Shown here piece by piece: positions 7,233 through 16,309 of a DNA stretch of 60,482 bases. The notes beneath the pieces were generated by a model, which saw only the letters and a list, made by a program, of their open reading frames with translations, ran no database searches and was not told the origin of the DNA. Made by a program: the position numbers and the translations under genes. Source of the stretch: Campylobacter sp. (GTDB lineage: Bacteria > Campylobacterota > Campylobacteria > Campylobacterales > Campylobacteraceae); the NCBI GenBank assembly GCA_017469645.1, contig JAFUFY010000077.1, positions 1 through 60,482 on the forward strand, written 5' to 3'. Each line of letters begins with the position of its first letter. The stretch's first letter is position 1.

Positions 7233-9559
7233 TAGTTACAAGAGAGTGGTTACAAGAGTGGATTGATATTTCAGGCGTTAGCACCGATGAGCTTTTAAAA
7301 ACGCTAAATTCGATAGGCTTAGAAGTTGATAGTTATCGCAAGATTGAAATCCCAAAAAAGGTCGTGGTTGGCTTTGTAAAAAGCAGAAAAGCTCATGAAA
7401 ACTCCGATCATCTAAGCGTTTGCGAAGTTGATATTGGAAGCGAAGTTTTGCAAATCGTATGTGGTGCGAAAAATGTCGCAGCAGGGCAGTTTGTGGCTGT
7501 GAGCCTAGTCGGAGCCGTGCTTCCAAACGGACTAGAAATAAAACCCGCCAAGCTTCGTGGCGTAGAGAGTTATGGTATGATTTGCTCGGCAACTGAGCTA
7601 AATTTGCCAAAGCTAAATGACGGCATAATGGTGCTTGATAGCAGTATAGGCGAACTAACTCTTGGCAAAGAACTTTGCGAATTTAAAGCTTTTAGCGATG
7701 ATATTATCGAAGTCGATCTTACGCCAAATAGAAGCGATTGTCTAAGCATTAGGGGCGTTGCTAGGGATTTAAGTGCTGCACTTGATTTGCCGTTGAAAGA
7801 TAGAAAAATTTACGAAGAAAAAGACGGGCTTTTAGGCATAGGAAGGTTGCTTTCGCTTCATAGTGACGATAAAATAAATGCCAAATTTGCGTATCGTGCG
7901 TTTGAGATAAAAGAAAAAGTTTCATTTGATTTGTTGCGTTCGCTTCGTTTGGGTTTTGCGGATTTATTAGGTGCAAATTTTATCGCAAATTTGATAAATT
8001 ATGCCGTGCATACAACGGGCGTTTTAATAAGGGCTTATGATTATAATAAAATTTGCGAAAAATGCGATAAAATCGCACTTAAAATCAATCAAGAAAAATA
8101 TGGAAATTGCGGAATTTATTGCTGTGATAAGCAAATTTCCTTAGCTGGAATTTCGCAAAATGCCGAATTTAAGGCCGATGAAAACACAAAAACCGTCTTG
8201 CTCGAAGCAAACTACACACGCCCTGAAATCATCGCAACGGCAACAGGCGAAGATAAAAGCCTAAAAGGCGACGAGCAACTTTATCGCTCGGTCAGGGGAA
8301 GTGAGCCGAATTTGGACCTAGGGCTTGATTTGATTTTTGCAAATTTGGCAAAAAACGAAAGCATAAATTTGTATGCAGGAACGCAAAAAATCGCCCCGCA
8401 AAGCGAAGCAAATATAGTTAGCTTTACAAATAATGAAATCAATAAAAAAGCCGGAATGGAAATTTCGCCAAGCGACATTGTAAAAATTCTAAAAAGGCTT
8501 GGTTTTGAGATAAATTCGCAAGGCGATTTAATCAGCGTAAAAGTGCCGGAATTTAGGCATGACATCGCAAATTCGCAAGATATTTGTGAAGAGATTGTGC
8601 GAATAATCGGCATTGATAATATTCAGGCAAAACCGCTTGAATTTGTTGAGAGCAACCGATTAAATCAAACATTTTTTGATTATAAAAATGCAAAAAATTT
8701 ACGCCAAAAAGCAGCCGATAACGGCTTTTTTGAGTGCGTTCATTATGTTTTTGACGATAAAGAAAAACTAAGCGAATTTGGCTACAAACCTTGTAAAATC
8801 GAAATTTTAAATCCGATAAATAACGAGTTAAATACGCTAAGACCGACACTTATAAATCATTTATTAAGCAGTGCCGAGCGAAATACAAAAAATTCAAAAA
8901 GAGCGATTAAGCTTTTTGAGCTTGGAAGCGTTTTTGACGCTAACGGCGTTCAAAGCCAAAAAATTTCATTTATCGCTAGTGGTCTAAAAAACGAGCAATC
9001 GCTTTTAAATTCGGCCAAACCTGCGAGTGTGGATTTTATATATTTTGCGAATTTAATCCAAAATGTTATCGGTAAATTTAGTTGCGAAGTTCCGCAAAAA
9101 CTGGTGCCTTTCCTAAGCGAATTTGAACAAGCAAACATCGTGCAAAACGGCGTTAAAGTGGGCTTTATCGGCAGAGTTGATAATGCTTTTGAAGCTAAGC
9201 GAGATTTGGCTAAAACTTATGTTTGTGAGATTGATTTTTCTGCTTTAAAATTTGAAAAAATCGAAGCAAAAGCATATTCAAAATTTCCAAGCATTAGTAG
9301 AGATTTAAGCTTAGTTGTGCCAAAATCTATGCGTTTTGAAGAGATTAAAAAATGTATAAATTCGCTAGAAATTGCGAATTTAAAGGAATTCTTACCGATT
9401 GATATTTACAAAGACGAGAATTTAAAAGATAGCATTTCTTTGACAATCAAATTCAATTTCCAAGATATGGAAAAAACGCTTGAAGATGATGATATAGCCA
9501 GTATCATGGATAAAATTTTAAAAGCATTAAATGAAAAATTAGGACTAAATTTAAGATGA
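7229..9559 (+). CDS. pheT: Phenylalanine-tRNA ligase beta subunit
   Basis: The 776-residue beta subunit has the usual order: an N-terminal EMAP/OB-type tRNA-binding domain (about residues 39-150), a B3/B4 editing domain that clears tyrosyl-tRNA, a B5 domain, a catalytically inactive synthetase core, and a C-terminal ferredoxin-like anticodon-binding domain ([15 protein letters not shown] near residue 690). It pairs with the PheS just upstream, and the ATGA overlap supports balanced translation. It also overlaps aroA by 4 nt. The full-length frame has no interruptions. Confidence 0.96.
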   Translation: MIVTREWLQEWIDISGVSTDELLKTLNSIGLEVDSYRKIEIPKKVVVGFVKSRKAHENSDHLSVCEVDIGSEVLQIVCGAKNVAAGQFVAVSLVGAVLPNGLEIKPAKLRGVESYGMICSATELNLPKLNDGIMVLDSSIGELTLGKELCEFKAFSDDIIEVDLTPNRSDCLSIRGVARDLSAALDLPLKDRKIYEEKDGLLGIGRLLSLHSDDKINAKFAYRAFEIKEKVSFDLLRSLRLGFADLLGANFIANLINYAVHTTGVLIRAYDYNKICEKCDKIALKINQEKYGNCGIYCCDKQISLAGISQNAEFKADENTKTVLLEANYTRPEIIATATGEDKSLKGDEQLYRSVRGSEPNLDLGLDLIFANLAKNESINLYAGTQKIAPQSEANIVSFTNNEINKKAGMEISPSDIVKILKRLGFEINSQGDLISVKVPEFRHDIANSQDICEEIVRIIGIDNIQAKPLEFVESNRLNQTFFDYKNAKNLRQKAADNGFFECVHYVFDDKEKLSEFGYKPCKIEILNPINNELNTLRPTLINHLLSSAERNTKNSKRAIKLFELGSVFDANGVQSQKISFIASGLKNEQSLLNSAKPASVDFIYFANLIQNVIGKFSCEVPQKLVPFLSEFEQANIVQNGVKVGFIGRVDNAFEAKRDLAKTYVCEIDFSALKFEKIEAKAYSKFPSISRDLSLVVPKSMRFEEIKKCINSLEIANLKEFLPIDIYKDENLKDSISLTIKFNFQDMEKTLEDDDIASIMDKILKALNEKLGLNLR

Positions 9560-10833
9560 AAATTTATGCTCAAAGCTCTGCTTTTAAGGCAGAGATTTCA
9601 AATATCGCTTCGGATAAATCGATTTCGCACAGAGCGGCGATTTTTTCGCTACTCTCAGGCGGAACGACGAAAATCAAAAACTATCTTTTCGCCGAAGATA
9701 CAAAATGCACTCTAAAAATCGTTGAAAATTTGGGTGCAAAGGTTGAAATCAAAGACGATTGCGTTTGTATCACGCCGCCTGAAAAACCAAAAGAGCCAAA
9801 CTGCATACTTGAATGTGGAAATTCGGGCACCGCTATGCGCCTTTTTATGGGGCTTTTAGCTAGTTTGGACGGCTTTTTTGTGCTAAGTGGCGATAAATAT
9901 CTAAACGAAAGACCGATGAAGCGAGTAGGCGATCCTTTGGCAAAAGTCGGAGCTAAAATTTACGGACGAAACGGCGGCGATAAAGCTCCATTAGCCATAC
10001 AAGGCGGAAAGCTAGAATATTTTGAATATGAGAGCAAAATTTCATCAGCACAGGTTAAAACTGCCCTTATTTTGGCTGGCTTAAACGGCAATGGTTGCAA
10101 ATTTAGCGAACCTGAGCTTAGTAGAGATCACACAGAGCGAATGCTAAAAGGCATGGGAGCTGAAATCAGCGGGGACGGGCTAACTCTAAGCGTGAAACCT
10201 TTGGAAAAACCACTCAAACCGCTTGAAATTTTTGTGCCAAATGACCCAAGTTCGGCGTTTTTCTATGCCGTGGCAGCGTGTATTATTCCAAATTCAAAAA
10301 TTGTTTTAAAAAATATGCTTTTAAACAAAACTCGCACTTACGCTTATGAAATTTTACGCCAAATGGGAGCCGATATAAAATTTAAAAAAACTAGCGAAAT
10401 TTACGAAGAAATCGGCGATATAGAAGTTAGCTATGCTCCGTTAAAGGCCGTTAGCGTTAGCGAAAATATCCCGTGGCTGATCGATGAAGCCCCTGCGTTA
10501 GCGATTGCATTTGCATGTGCGAACGGAAAAAGTAGCCTAAGGAACGCAAAAGAGCTTCGCGTCAAAGAGTGCGATAGAATCAGCGTTATGGTTAAGGGAC
10601 TAAAAACTTGTGGCGTGGAAATAGTGGAATTTGAAGACGGCTTTGAAATCACGGGTGGTTGCGGGTTGCAACCTGCCATCATCACACCGCACGGCGATCA
10701 CCGCATTGCGATGAGTTTTGCGATTTTGGGCTTAAAAAGTGGTATGATTATCGAAGATGACGAGTGTATCGCTACTTCATTTCCAAATTTCAAAGATATT
10801 TTAAGACAAATCGGAGCAAAAGTTGAAGATTGA
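9556..10833 (+). CDS. aroA: 3-phosphoshikimate 1-carboxyvinyltransferase (EPSP synthase)
   Basis: Condenses shikimate-3-phosphate with phosphoenolpyruvate in the chorismate pathway. The substrate loop [17 protein letters not shown] is at residues 19-35. The GNSGTAMRL motif and the C-terminal [11 protein letters not shown] segment are present. The usual RVKESDR motif reads RVKECDR here, a serine-to-cysteine change next to the active-site loop. At 425 residues it is full length. It sits between pheT and ispH with overlaps on both sides, linking aromatic synthesis to phenylalanine charging in one transcript. Confidence 0.95.
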   Translation: MKIYAQSSAFKAEISNIASDKSISHRAAIFSLLSGGTTKIKNYLFAEDTKCTLKIVENLGAKVEIKDDCVCITPPEKPKEPNCILECGNSGTAMRLFMGLLASLDGFFVLSGDKYLNERPMKRVGDPLAKVGAKIYGRNGGDKAPLAIQGGKLEYFEYESKISSAQVKTALILAGLNGNGCKFSEPELSRDHTERMLKGMGAEISGDGLTLSVKPLEKPLKPLEIFVPNDPSSAFFYAVAACIIPNSKIVLKNMLLNKTRTYAYEILRQMGADIKFKKTSEIYEEIGDIEVSYAPLKAVSVSENIPWLIDEAPALAIAFACANGKSSLRNAKELRVKECDRISVMVKGLKTCGVEIVEFEDGFEITGGCGLQPAIITPHGDHRIAMSFAILGLKSGMIIEDDECIATSFPNFKDILRQIGAKVED

Positions 10834-11659
10834 ACTTGCTAGTAGCTGTGGATTTTGTTTTGGCGTAAAAAGAGCCATAAAAATGGCTGAGAGTGCAGGA
10901 ACTGCCGCAACTATCGGCGAACTAATCCACAACGCAGAAGAGATAAAACGGCTAAAAGATAAATTTGGCGTCAAAACCCTTAGCGGAATTTCTGAAATTA
11001 CCGATGAAAATAAGTTAATCATACGCACACACGGCATCACAAAGGACGATTTGGAAATTTTAAAGTCACAAAATAAAGAGTTAATCGATGCAACATGTCC
11101 ATTTGTAACCAAACCACAACAAATCGTAGAAGAGATGAGCGAAAATGGCTATGATATAGTCATTTTCGGAGATACTAACCACCCCGAAGTAAAAGGTGTA
11201 AAATCTTACGGCAAAGACCAAAGCAGGGTATTTGTGGTTTTAGATGAGAGTGAGCTTGAAAATATCAAATTTAAAAGCAAGGTTGCCGTTGTTTCGCAAA
11301 CGACCAAAAAAATAGAAAATTTTATGAAAATAGTTGATTTTTTAGTTAAAAAAGTCCGTGAAGTTCGCGTTTTTAACACGATTTGTAACGCTACGCTTGA
11401 AAACCAAGAAGCCGCCAAAGAACTAGCCGAAAGAGCCGATATAATGATAATCATAGGCGGAAAAAATTCATCAAACACAAAGCAGCTTTTTTTGATTTCG
11501 CAAAAATTTTGCAAAGATAGCTACCTAATAGAAAATGAAAATGAACTAGAAATTTCGTGGTTTGAAAATAAAAATTTGTGCGGGATTAGTGCAGGGGCTA
11601 GCACACCGGATTGGATTATACAAAAAGTCATCGCAAAAATTTCAAATTTTAAATCTTGA
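10823..11659 (+). CDS. ispH: 4-hydroxy-3-methylbut-2-enyl diphosphate reductase
   Basis: Last enzyme of the MEP isoprenoid pathway. It carries a [4Fe-4S] cluster held by three cysteines, visible in [12 protein letters not shown] (C12), DATCPFV and [10 protein letters not shown]. The start is a TTG at 10823, inside the 3' end of aroA (11-nt overlap). The start is supported because the essential [10 protein letters not shown] motif begins only 8 residues later. Length 278 is normal. It is the last gene of the pheS run, and the structured repeat element begins 17 nt after its stop codon. Confidence 0.95.
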   Translation: MKIELASSCGFCFGVKRAIKMAESAGTAATIGELIHNAEEIKRLKDKFGVKTLSGISEITDENKLIIRTHGITKDDLEILKSQNKELIDATCPFVTKPQQIVEEMSENGYDIVIFGDTNHPEVKGVKSYGKDQSRVFVVLDESELENIKFKSKVAVVSQTTKKIENFMKIVDFLVKKVREVRVFNTICNATLENQEAAKELAERADIMIIIGGKNSSNTKQLFLISQKFCKDSYLIENENELEISWFENKNLCGISAGASTPDWIIQKVIAKISNFKS

Positions 11660-11675
11660 ATTTGTAATGGAGTTC

Positions 11676-11795
11676 AGCCTAGCTTTTTCGAGTGTTCGCA
11701 AATTTCTCCTTCGATAGGCATACTAGCCTTATCTCAGTCGAAATTTGCTTCACAGCTCTAAAAATCGTCGGCATACGCATATTAAATTCAAGTTG
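11676..11795 (+). repeat. 3'-UTR structured repeat element, copy A (after ispH)
   Basis: The copy starts with AGCCTAGCTTT 17 nt after the ispH stop and ends near the AAATCGTCGGCAT box plus a short AATTCAAGTTG tail. Between the boxes are nested stems: GAG/CTC, TGT/ACA, GCAAATTT (11698-11705) with AAATTTGC (11741-11748), and apical AGGC (11716-11719) with GCCT (11726-11729). The same architecture with different stem sequences recurs after glnA and ppx. Function is unknown. Confidence 0.7.
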
Positions 11796-11818
11796 AAAGC
11801 AAATTTTCTCGTAAAACC

Positions 11819-11855
11819 AAATTTAGAAAAAAGTTGCAAACTTTTTTCTAAATTT
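11819..11855. repeat. Perfect 17-bp hairpin with a 3-nt loop
   Basis: The arm AAATTTAGAAAAAAGTT at 11819-11835 pairs without mismatch with 11839-11855; the loop is GCA. It contains an A6 and a T6 run, so it may act as a terminator in either direction, or be a repeat. It lies in the 555-bp gap between ispH and rpsA. Confidence 0.65.
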
Positions 11856-11888
11856 GCCACGATAGAAGCGTGCAGGGTATGGGGGTTG

Positions 11889-11935
11889 TTAAGGGGGAAA
11901 GGGGCGCTTCGCAAGTCAGCCCCTTTCCCCCTTAA
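11889..11935. repeat. GC-rich 17-bp perfect hairpin
   Basis: TTAAGGGGGAAAGGGGC at 11889-11905 pairs exactly with 11919-11935, around a 13-nt loop. It is strikingly G/C-rich for this AT-rich genome and ends in a short A-run. It could be a terminator or an extragenic palindromic repeat. Base composition differs sharply from its surroundings. Confidence 0.6.
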
Positions 11936-12017
11936 AAAGCAACTTGCAATATTATTAAATTTACAAATTTCCATAATTTGAATTTGCAAATTTACATTGT
12001 GATTATTTAAATATTAA

Positions 12018-12051
12018 CAATTGCTTTGTTGTCTTACTCGCAATAACAATG
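12018..12051. repeat. Degenerate REP-like element
   Basis: On the minus strand it reads GTTATTGCGAG, then a short spacer, then AAAGCAATTG. This is a decayed version of the GTCATTGCGAG ... GAAGCAATC element found elsewhere in the window. The rest of the gap from 11936 to 12158 is AT-rich and holds nothing else I can name. Confidence 0.45.
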
Positions 12052-12158
12052 ATACAAATTTGTTTAATTAAATTTACAAAACAACTCAATATAAAATTTT
12101 AGAATATCATCATAAAATTTAGCTATTTCTTTTTATAAAATATAAAGTAAATTTACAA

Positions 12159-12192
12159 TATAATTATAAATCGTGCTTTTTTTAAAAAGCAC
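12159..12192 (+). promoter_or_regulatory. rpsA promoter -10 box and leader hairpin
   Basis: TATAAT at 12159-12164 predicts a transcript start near 12171. The first transcribed bases would fold into a 9-bp perfect hairpin (GTGCTTTTT at 12173-12181 with AAAAAGCAC at 12184-12192). The AAAAGGA ribosome site follows 10 nt later. It may be part of S1 autoregulation or a 5'-end stabiliser. Confidence 0.5.
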
Positions 12193-12214
12193 AAATCATT
12201 TTAAAAGGAATAAG

Positions 12215-13891
12215 ATGCCTAAGGTGAACGAAAAAGTTCAAGATAACGCAGAATTCGAAAACGAAGATTTTGCGGCAATGTTGGAAGAGTCTTACAAAAA
12301 GACTGAAAGAGATGAAGTTGGCGAGGGTAGAATCGTCGCTATAAAAGACAGCGAAGTATTTGTCGATGTCGGTAGAAAATCAGAAGGTGTTTTAGAAATC
12401 TCTGAAATAACTGACGAAAACGGCAATTTGCTTTTTAAAGAAGGCGATTCTATAAAAGTTGCTATCACAGGTAGCAGAGGCGGTCGTCCGCTAGTGTCAT
12501 ACAAAAAAGCACTTAAAAAAGAAAAAGTTAAAGAATTTATCGAAAAATTCGATGAAAATGCAGAAAATATTTTCGATGTAAAAATCGTTTCTTTTAACAA
12601 AGGTGGCTATGTATGCGTAAATTCCGACAGTGTTGAATTTTTTATGCCTCGTTCGCAAAGTGCATTTAAACACTCAAATTCAGTAATTGGCAAATCATAT
12701 AAAGTAAAAGTTATCAAAATCGACAAAGACGAGCAAAGCGTGGTTGTTTCTCGCAAAAAACTTTTAGATGAAGACAGAAAAGTCAAAAAAGAAGCGATTT
12801 CAAAAATCGTTGAAAATGACGGCGTCATCGAAGGTGTCGTTAAAAAAATCACAACTTATGGTATGTTTGTTGATGTCGGTGGCGTAGATGGGCTGGTTCA
12901 TTACAGCGAAATTAGCTACAAAGGTCCTGTTAATCCAAATTCGCTTTACAAAGAAGGCGATAAGGTTCCTGTAAAAGTCATCAAATATGACAACGACAAA
13001 AGACATTTATCACTTTCAATCAAAGGCGCAATGCCTGATCCATGGGACGAAATCAAAGATAGCTTAGAAGTAGGCGATACTATCCAAGTAACAGTTAGCA
13101 ACATAGAGCCTTATGGTGCGTTTGTTGATTTGGGAAATGATATTGAAGGCTTTTTGCATATCAGCGAAATCTCTTGGGATAAAAATATTAAAAATCCAAA
13201 AGACTTCATTTCAGAAGGCGATGAAATCGATGTCGAAGTCGTTGAAATCAACGCAGCAGAAAGAAGATTAAGAGTAAGCCTTAAAAATTTACTAGCTAAA
13301 CCATTTGACGAATTTAACGAAGCTTACAAAGTAGGCGATGTCGTCAAAGGCGTGGTTACTACTATCACAAATTTTGGTGCATTTATTAAAATCGGAAGCG
13401 TTGAAGGTCTTTTGCATAATGAAGATGCTTCTTGGGATAGAAATGAAAAATGCAAAAATTTATTCAAAGTCGGCGACGAAGTAGAAGTAAAAATCATCAA
13501 AATCGATAACGAAACGCAAAAAATCTCTCTAAATCGCAAAGATTTAGCCGACAGCCCTGTAAATGAGTATGCAAAATCTCACGCACAAGGTAGTATTGTA
13601 AAAGGTAAAATTCGCGATATTAAAGATTTTGGTGTGTTTGTTGAACTTGGCGATAATGTCGATGCGCTAATCCGCAAAGAAGATTTAGGCGCGATTGATC
13701 CTGCGAATTTGAAAGTAGGCGATGAAATCGAAGCTGCGATTGCATTTATCGATGAAAAGAAAAATAGAATTCGCCTAAGCATTAAACGCCTTGCAAAACA
13801 AAAAGAGCGTGAAGATTTAGATAAATTTAACAGCGAAAGCGACGATAAAATGACGCTTGGCGATCTTATCAAAGATCAACTTGCAAATTAA
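12215..13891 (+). CDS. rpsA: 30S ribosomal protein S1
   Basis: S1 helps the 30S subunit capture and unfold mRNA leaders. The 558 residues contain about six S1 (OB-fold) repeats, recognisable by recurring GxVxxIxxFGxFVxxG segments such as ITTYGMFVDVGGVDGLVH and IEPYGAFVDLGNDIEGFLH. The start is the ATG at 12215 with AAAAGGA upstream; an upstream in-frame start at 12173 would put translation inside the leader hairpin. It is monocistronic, with its own promoter and a textbook terminator. The ispH-rpsA order matches C. jejuni. Confidence 0.96.
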   Translation: MPKVNEKVQDNAEFENEDFAAMLEESYKKTERDEVGEGRIVAIKDSEVFVDVGRKSEGVLEISEITDENGNLLFKEGDSIKVAITGSRGGRPLVSYKKALKKEKVKEFIEKFDENAENIFDVKIVSFNKGGYVCVNSDSVEFFMPRSQSAFKHSNSVIGKSYKVKVIKIDKDEQSVVVSRKKLLDEDRKVKKEAISKIVENDGVIEGVVKKITTYGMFVDVGGVDGLVHYSEISYKGPVNPNSLYKEGDKVPVKVIKYDNDKRHLSLSIKGAMPDPWDEIKDSLEVGDTIQVTVSNIEPYGAFVDLGNDIEGFLHISEISWDKNIKNPKDFISEGDEIDVEVVEINAAERRLRVSLKNLLAKPFDEFNEAYKVGDVVKGVVTTITNFGAFIKIGSVEGLLHNEDASWDRNEKCKNLFKVGDEVEVKIIKIDNETQKISLNRKDLADSPVNEYAKSHAQGSIVKGKIRDIKDFGVFVELGDNVDALIRKEDLGAIDPANLKVGDEIEAAIAFIDEKKNRIRLSIKRLAKQKEREDLDKFNSESDDKMTLGDLIKDQLAN

Positions 13892-13897
13892 ATTTAA

Positions 13898-13919
13898 AGC
13901 CCGTAAATTCGGGCTTTTC
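13898..13919 (+). terminator. Rho-independent terminator of rpsA
   Basis: Stem AGCCCG/CGGGCT with a 6-nt loop followed by TTTT, starting 7 nt after the rpsA stop codon. Confidence 0.85.
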
Positions 13920-13938
13920 TCCCTTTAAAGGATACTTT

Positions 13939-15516
13939 ATGAAGACTATTATAGTATGCGATGCAATTCACAATATTGGTTTTGAAATTTTAGGTAAAGA
14001 AAAAGATATTAAAGTGATCGACGCTTCAAGCGTGGAAAAAGACGAGCTTTTAGGTATGCTTGGCGATGCCGATGTCGCTATCACAAGAAGCCCGACGCCT
14101 GTTGATGAAAAATTCCTTGAAGCAGGGAAAAATCTAAAAGCCGTCGTTAGAGCTGGGGTTGGTGTCGATAACTGCGACATTGACGCTTGTTCGAAACGGG
14201 GAATTATTTTGATGAATGTCCCTACGGCAAATACCATTGCCGCTGTTGAGATGACTATGTGTCATCTGATAAATTCGGCACGAAAATATGTAAATGCTTG
14301 TAATGATTTAAAAATCAACCGAATTTGGAAACGCGAAAAATGGTATGGCATAGAGCTTTATAAAAAAACGCTTGGTATTATTGGTTTTGGAAATATCGGT
14401 TCTCGCGTTGGCGTCAGGGCGCTTGGCTTTGGTATGAATGTCATCGCGTATGACCCTTATATCGACCCGTCAAAAGCGACAAATGTCGGTGTAAAATATA
14501 CAACGAATTTCGAAGATATTTTATCTTGCGATTTTATTACGATTCATACGCCAAAAAATAAAGAAACGATAAATATGATTGATGAGCCTGAAATCGCTAA
14601 AATGAAAGACGGCGTTCGTTTGATAAATGTCGCTCGTGGCGGACTTTATAACGAAAATGCACTTATAAATAACCTTAAAAACGGCAAAATCGCATATCTT
14701 GGTATCGATGTATTTGATAAAGAACCGGCAAATAACCACCCGTTTTTGGATTTCGAAAATGTAACTGCGACGGCGCATTTAGGGGCTAATACGCTTGAAT
14801 CTCAAAGCAATATCGCAGTTGAAGCTGCCGAAGCAGCCATAAATGCAGCTCGTGGAATTTGCTATCCAAATGCACTAAATTTACCGATTCGCACAGAAAA
14901 TTTACCACAAGAAATAGAGCCTTATATAAATTTGATTTCAAAAATGGCGTATTTTGCTGCGCAAATCAACAAAGGTGCGATAAAATCAATCAAACTTGAA
15001 GGTAGCGGTAAAATCGTAGAATATCTAAATTCTATGCTTATTTTTGCGATTGTTGGGGCATTGCGTGATAGTGCGGGTGATTTGATAAATTATGTAAATG
15101 CTAAATTTATCGCCGACGAAAAGGGAATAACTTACGAAGCTAACGAAATTCATAGCACGAGCATTAAAAATAAAGTTAGAGTTAAAATCGTAACCGATCA
15201 AGATGTTTCCATTATCGATGGCACAGTTTTCGATGAAAGCGAAGGACGCATTATAAACATAAACGGCTTTAAAACAGACTTCAAACCAAAAGGTAAGATG
15301 ATAGTTTTCAAAAATACCGATGTTCCGGGCGTTATCGCTAATATTAGTCGAATTTTAGCTGACGCTAAGATAAATATTGCAGATTTCCGTCTTGGCAGGG
15401 GCGAAGACGGAAATGCACTAGCTGTTATTTTAGTAGATCAAGATATTGAAAAAGAAATTTTAGAAAAACTAGGTTCGCTTGAAGCTTGTTTAATGGTTCG
15501 TTACGCTGTTTTATAA
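13939..15516 (+). CDS. serA: D-3-phosphoglycerate dehydrogenase (long, ACT-containing)
   Basis: First step of serine synthesis: oxidises 3-phosphoglycerate with NAD. The Rossmann motif GIIGFGNIGSRVG is near residues 147-159. The catalytic Arg is in INVARGG and the catalytic His in TATAHLGANT. After residue about 320 come the intervening ASB domain and a C-terminal ACT domain (MIVFKNTDVPGVIANISRIL), which usually gives serine feedback control. Its 525 residues match the long SerA type. It follows the rpsA terminator by 20 nt with an AAAGGAT ribosome site. Confidence 0.95.
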   Translation: MKTIIVCDAIHNIGFEILGKEKDIKVIDASSVEKDELLGMLGDADVAITRSPTPVDEKFLEAGKNLKAVVRAGVGVDNCDIDACSKRGIILMNVPTANTIAAVEMTMCHLINSARKYVNACNDLKINRIWKREKWYGIELYKKTLGIIGFGNIGSRVGVRALGFGMNVIAYDPYIDPSKATNVGVKYTTNFEDILSCDFITIHTPKNKETINMIDEPEIAKMKDGVRLINVARGGLYNENALINNLKNGKIAYLGIDVFDKEPANNHPFLDFENVTATAHLGANTLESQSNIAVEAAEAAINAARGICYPNALNLPIRTENLPQEIEPYINLISKMAYFAAQINKGAIKSIKLEGSGKIVEYLNSMLIFAIVGALRDSAGDLINYVNAKFIADEKGITYEANEIHSTSIKNKVRVKIVTDQDVSIIDGTVFDESEGRIININGFKTDFKPKGKMIVFKNTDVPGVIANISRILADAKINIADFRLGRGEDGNALAVILVDQDIEKEILEKLGSLEACLMVRYAVL

Positions 15517-15526
15517 ATTTAATACC

Positions 15527-15562
15527 AAATTTACCGAATTTAGCGATAAATTCGGTAAATTT
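15527..15562. terminator. Bidirectional terminator between serA and the Crp/Fnr gene
   Basis: A perfect 16-bp stem, AAATTTACCGAATTTA paired with TAAATTCGGTAAATTT around the loop GCGA. It has A/T runs at both ends and sits between convergent genes; its right arm reaches the stop codon of the regulator gene. Confidence 0.8.
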
Positions 15563-16220
15563 ATTTCAAATCATTTAAGCTAAATTCATTTTTATTATAA
15601 CTAATTAGTCCGTCTCGTGCCATTTTACTAAGTTCATTTGACATTGCACTTCGATCTACGCCCAAATAATCAGCCAAAGCACTTCTAGAAAACGGCACGC
15701 TAAATGATGATGACGAATTAAGCATGGCTTGTTCGCCAAAGTATGAAAGCAGGCGTTCTCGTATGGTTTTGGGTGCAGTGTGGGTCATACGCATTGACAT
15801 TTTTATACTTTTTAAAGATGAAATTTTAAAAAGATTATAGATGATTTTGTGATGATACGGGCAGTTTTTTTCGCATGAAGTTAGGATTTTTTTCATATCC
15901 AAAAACAAAATCTCACTTTGTTCGGCCGTTACGACATCACAGATTAGCTCTTTTGCACTTAGTGCATAGTTTGCACCAAAAATATCGCCTGATCTGATAT
16001 GACCGAAAATATTGCTATTACCACGCAAAAAATTCACAACAATATTTACGCTACCGCTCAAAACAAGACCGATTTGTGAAATCGTATCGCCACAGCGAAA
16101 AATAATCTCGTCTTTGGCAAAATTTTGCTTTTTTGCCCCAATACAAGGGAGTAGATCGTTGATTTTGTTTTCGCTTATACCGTTAAAAAGCATAGTTTTT
16201 GATAAATTTAAACTATCCAT
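15561..16220 (-). CDS. Crp/Fnr-family regulator, probable controller of hcp
   Basis: A 219-residue Crp/Fnr protein: an N-terminal cyclic-nucleotide-binding-type beta barrel (residues about 20-110), a dimerisation helix, and a C-terminal winged helix-turn-helix with SRSALADYLGVDRSAMSNEL. It has no N-terminal Fnr-type cysteine cluster. A CxxxCPYH segment at about residue 116 resembles the HcpR branch that answers to nitric oxide or nitrite stress. It is divergent from hcp with a perfect palindrome between them, so regulation of hcp and itself is likely. The ATG at 16218-16220 has AAAAGGG upstream; an adjacent TTG is less likely. Confidence 0.85.
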   Translation of the reverse strand: MDSLNLSKTMLFNGISENKINDLLPCIGAKKQNFAKDEIIFRCGDTISQIGLVLSGSVNIVVNFLRGNSNIFGHIRSGDIFGANYALSAKELICDVVTAEQSEILFLDMKKILTSCEKNCPYHHKIIYNLFKISSLKSIKMSMRMTHTAPKTIRERLLSYFGEQAMLNSSSSFSVPFSRSALADYLGVDRSAMSNELSKMARDGLISYNKNEFSLNDLK

Positions 16221-16233
16221 CAAATTTCCCTTT

Positions 16234-16249
16234 TGTTGTTATAACAACA
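16234..16249. promoter_or_regulatory. Perfect 16-bp palindromic operator between the regulator and hcp
   Basis: TGTTGTTATAACAACA is its own reverse complement. Its centre (16241.5) lies about 41.5 bp upstream of the hcp start predicted from the -10 box, the classic class II activator position for Crp/Fnr proteins. It also overlaps the regulator gene's own leader or promoter, suggesting autoregulation. Confidence 0.7.
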
Positions 16250-16270
16250 GAAAATAATTTTATATTATAT

Positions 16271-16276
16271 TATAAT
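16271..16276 (+). promoter_or_regulatory. -10 box of hcp
   Basis: TATAAT within a longer TATATTATATTATAAT run, so neighbouring registers are possible. Transcription would start near 16283, and the GGAG ribosome site lies just before the ATG at 16310. Confidence 0.55.
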
Positions 16277-16309
16277 GGCTTTTAAATTTCAAATTTACAA
16301 GGAGTAAAA

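Noticed and set aside
11676..11795. The 3' elements as integron attC sites
   Set aside because: They follow stop codons and fold like attC, but the ends (GCCTAGC and CGTTGGCAT) do not match the RYYYAAC and GTTRRRY core sites, the genes are core genes, and no integrase is in the window.
11745..11989. Open frames on both strands in the ispH-rpsA gap
   Set aside because: They span the perfect hairpins, have no ribosome site and give low-complexity proteins.
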